Source of the DNA: JAJDFU01 sp964595955
GTDB taxonomy: Bacteria > Bacteroidota > Bacteroidia > Chitinophagales > Saprospiraceae
Direction of reading: 5' to 3'
Length of the DNA stretch: 64,000 nucleotides
Assembly: GCA_964595955.1 (NCBI GenBank)
Contig: CAZQSF010000007.1
Span: forward strand, 6,667-70,666
Part shown: positions 63,680 through 64,000 of the stretch, one piece after another
Numbering within the stretch: the stretch's first letter is position 1
Layout of the letters: each line of letters opens with the position of its first letter
The notes under the pieces: generated by a model
What the model was told of the DNA's origin: nothing
The model's database searches: none
The model's input: the letters and a program-made list of their open reading frames with translations, nothing else
Translations under genes and position numbers: made by a program

Positions 63680-63725
63680 CACACTTTACCACTTTTTCCC
63701 ACCTTTTTTTCCAATTTTTTCCCAC
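63680..63725 (-). promoter_or_regulatory. Putative MraZ operator: decamer-spaced GTGGG/GTGGT boxes
   Basis: Minus strand: GTGGG at 63725-63721, ATTGG at 63715-63711, GTGGG at 63702-63698, GTGGT at 63692-63688, and a weaker GTGTG at 63684-63680. The 63702/63692 pair is spaced exactly 10 bp (GTGGGAAAAAGTGGT), as is the 63725/63715 pair. MraZ of E. coli and Mollicutes is known to bind such repeats with 5-nt spacers. Confidence 0.7.
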
Positions 63726-63833
63726 CAAATCGAAAACCAACGCCTTTTGGGGTTCTTTTTTAATCAAAATGCGAATGCTTTGCGTTTTTATTTCAATAAA
63801 ACGATAACATCTTTGATAAATGGGGCAAAAGAA

Positions 63834-63874
63834 AAGTGGGAGAAAGTGGTAGGGAATGCCACTTTTTCCCACTT
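63834..63874. promoter_or_regulatory. Distal inverted MraZ-box palindrome
   Basis: Plus strand AAGTGGGAGAAAGTGGT (63834-63850) faces its near-complement CCACTTTTTCCCACTT (63859-63874). Each arm holds two boxes 10 bp apart: GTGGG/GTGGT on plus, GTGGC/GTGGG on minus. It lies about 200 bp upstream of mraZ. It could be an auxiliary operator or serve another transcript beyond the window. Confidence 0.55.
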
Positions 63875-63950
63875 CATGCAATCCAGGCGAAGATTTTCGC
63901 GGAAAAGGATCCGGAGGATAGCGCTTCCGGGACGAGGCGTACAGCATTCC

Positions 63951-64000
63951 GGGTAGAGCCACCGGTTGCCCGGTAGCTCCCCCACAGATCCGGACGAGCG
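63951..64000 (-). mobile_element. Probable 3' end (domain V/VI) of a group II intron, running off the window
   Basis: Minus strand reads CGCTCGTCCGGATC, like the 3' strand of domain V, then TGTGGGGG. A 10-bp stem GAGCTACCGG/CCGGTGGCTC follows, closed by a GCAA (GNRA) tetraloop (63979-63956). Outside the stem, GGG pairs with CCC leaving an unpaired TA; the A at 63954 sits where domain VI has its branch-point adenosine. The rest of the intron and any reverse transcriptase would lie beyond 64000. Identified by motif and structure only; the exact 3' splice site is not fixed. Confidence 0.5.

Noticed and set aside
63666..63962. Minus-strand frame of 98 codons upstream of mraZ
   Set aside because: It crosses the mraZ promoter and both MraZ-box clusters; translation resembles noise from AT-rich operator DNA.

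Overview
The window reads as a chromosomal segment of a GC-rich, gliding-type Bacteroidota, most likely Saprospiria/Lewinella-like. The evidence is: C-terminal type IX secretion (T9SS) sorting domains on a giant SprB-repeat adhesin and on an M28 peptidase; a PD40/OmpA-type protein; a FecI-FecR-TonB receptor-DUF4249 set; DUF3098 beside ftsX; and promoter boxes of the Bacteroidota TAnnTTTG type. The taxon is an inference. No rRNA, tRNA or CRISPR array was seen.

Layout. 1-7 kb: the 3' end of an OmpA-family gene converging on a 1,982-residue secreted adhesin. 7-11 kb: leuS and two small envelope proteins of unknown role. 11-14 kb: ftsX, DUF3098, uppP and truB in one direction. 14-31.5 kb: a surface-glycan region with an alpha/beta hydrolase, gpsA, GT4 and GT2 glycosyltransferases, a YfhO-type membrane protein, a methyltransferase, a GT42/DUF115-like transferase, a seven-gene pseudaminic-acid-type operon (pseB, pseC, spsF-like, pseG, sulfotransferase, wbqC-like, pseI) and a flippase. 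31.5-37 kb: a TapB-like protein, a T9SS-exported M28 peptidase, DUF547, an RsmF-type rRNA methyltransferase and a Crp/Fnr regulator. 37.4-43 kb: ECF sigma, FecR, STN-type TonB receptor and DUF4249 lipoprotein. 43-47.5 kb: an alanine/glycine symporter, then lptF/G, PAP2 phosphatase and GNAT. 47.7-63.6 kb: a small gene with its own terminator, then the complete division/cell-wall (dcw) cluster mraZ-rsmH-ftsL-ftsI-murE-mraY-murD-ftsW-murG-murC-ftsQ-ftsA-ftsZ, without murF.

How they work together. The glycan region should make a nonulosonic acid nucleotide sugar (PseB, C, G, I and an SpsF-like cytidylyltransferase). It may then be transferred by the neighbouring GT42/DUF115-like enzyme, decorated by the sulfotransferase, and flipped across the membrane. 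No PseH acetyltransferase is present. The dcw cluster starts at a promoter whose upstream region carries decamer-spaced GTGGG/GTGGT boxes, the expected targets of MraZ, and ends in a clear intrinsic terminator behind ftsZ. An inverted pair of the same boxes lies about 200 bp upstream of mraZ, and the last 50 bases of the window look like the 3' end (domains V/VI) of a group II intron.

Other non-coding structure: two large adjacent inverted repeats between the GT2 and GT42-like genes, a 165-bp element with 15-bp terminal inverted repeats between the flippase and TapB-like genes, and several convergent gene pairs that overlap at their stop codons.
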